Source: Acinetobacter sp.
Lineage (GTDB): Bacteria > Pseudomonadota > Gammaproteobacteria > Pseudomonadales > Moraxellaceae
Assembly (NCBI GenBank): GCA_030523805.1
Contig: JAUNHS010000041.1
Span: forward strand, 1 to 7,327
DNA: 7,327 nucleotides
Reading direction: 5' to 3'
The notes under the pieces were generated by a model that did no database searches, had not been told where the DNA came from, and was given only the letters and a program-made list of their open reading frames with translations. The stretch's first letter is position 1. Each line of letters begins with the position of its first letter. The position numbers and the translations under genes were made by a program. Below, piece by piece: positions 7,261-7,327 of this stretch.

Positions 7261-7327
7261 GCTTAATTTTCATGAAATGGGGGAATGATTTGTATGTAAA
7301 CGTTGAATAATTGCAAAACAAAGGGGA

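Noticed and set aside
7188..7327. T-box or other riboswitch leader upstream of ileS
   Set aside because: No specifier-loop or antiterminator-like structure is visible, and T-box control of ileS is not typical of gammaproteobacteria.
1..7327. Mobile element, CRISPR array, prophage or defence system
   Set aside because: No direct repeat array, transposase, integrase, terminal inverted repeats or tRNA was found, and nearly all the sequence is accounted for by housekeeping genes.

Overview
This is a compact, AT-rich bacterial window. Its gene content fits a gammaproteobacterium of the family Moraxellaceae (Acinetobacter/Moraxella type). I base that on the ileS-lspA-fkpB gene order and on the character of the OmpR, EnvZ and IleS proteins as I remember them, with no search behind it. 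Every complete gene lies on the minus strand. Only the 3' end of one gene, at the left edge, is on the plus strand.

Layout from right to left, in the direction of transcription. Positions 7327-7188 are a non-coding leader. ileS (7187-4347) encodes isoleucyl-tRNA synthetase. It overlaps lspA (4354-3836, lipoprotein signal peptidase) by 8 nt, and fkpB (3805-3314, SlpA-type FKBP prolyl isomerase) follows after 30 nt, so the three look like one transcription unit. A 159-nt gap holds a good extended -10 promoter for ompR (3154-2396). envZ (2299-872) follows, but a 97-nt spacer with a terminator-like hairpin separates it from ompR. A strong intrinsic terminator (807-853) closes the envZ transcript. 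The spacer after it holds a candidate promoter and a near-consensus Fur box (662-680) in front of an unrecognised cysteine-rich 130-residue protein (629-237). That gene converges with the end of a membrane permease gene (1-197, probably TSUP/TauE-SafE family), and a hairpin lies between their stop codons.

Functionally the window joins housekeeping translation and lipoprotein processing (ileS, lspA, fkpB), an envelope-stress/osmolarity two-component system (OmpR-EnvZ), and a probably iron-controlled small protein. I see no mobile element, CRISPR array, tRNA, rRNA or defence system. The points most worth a second look are the Fur box with its unknown Cys-rich product and the terminator-like element splitting ompR from envZ.
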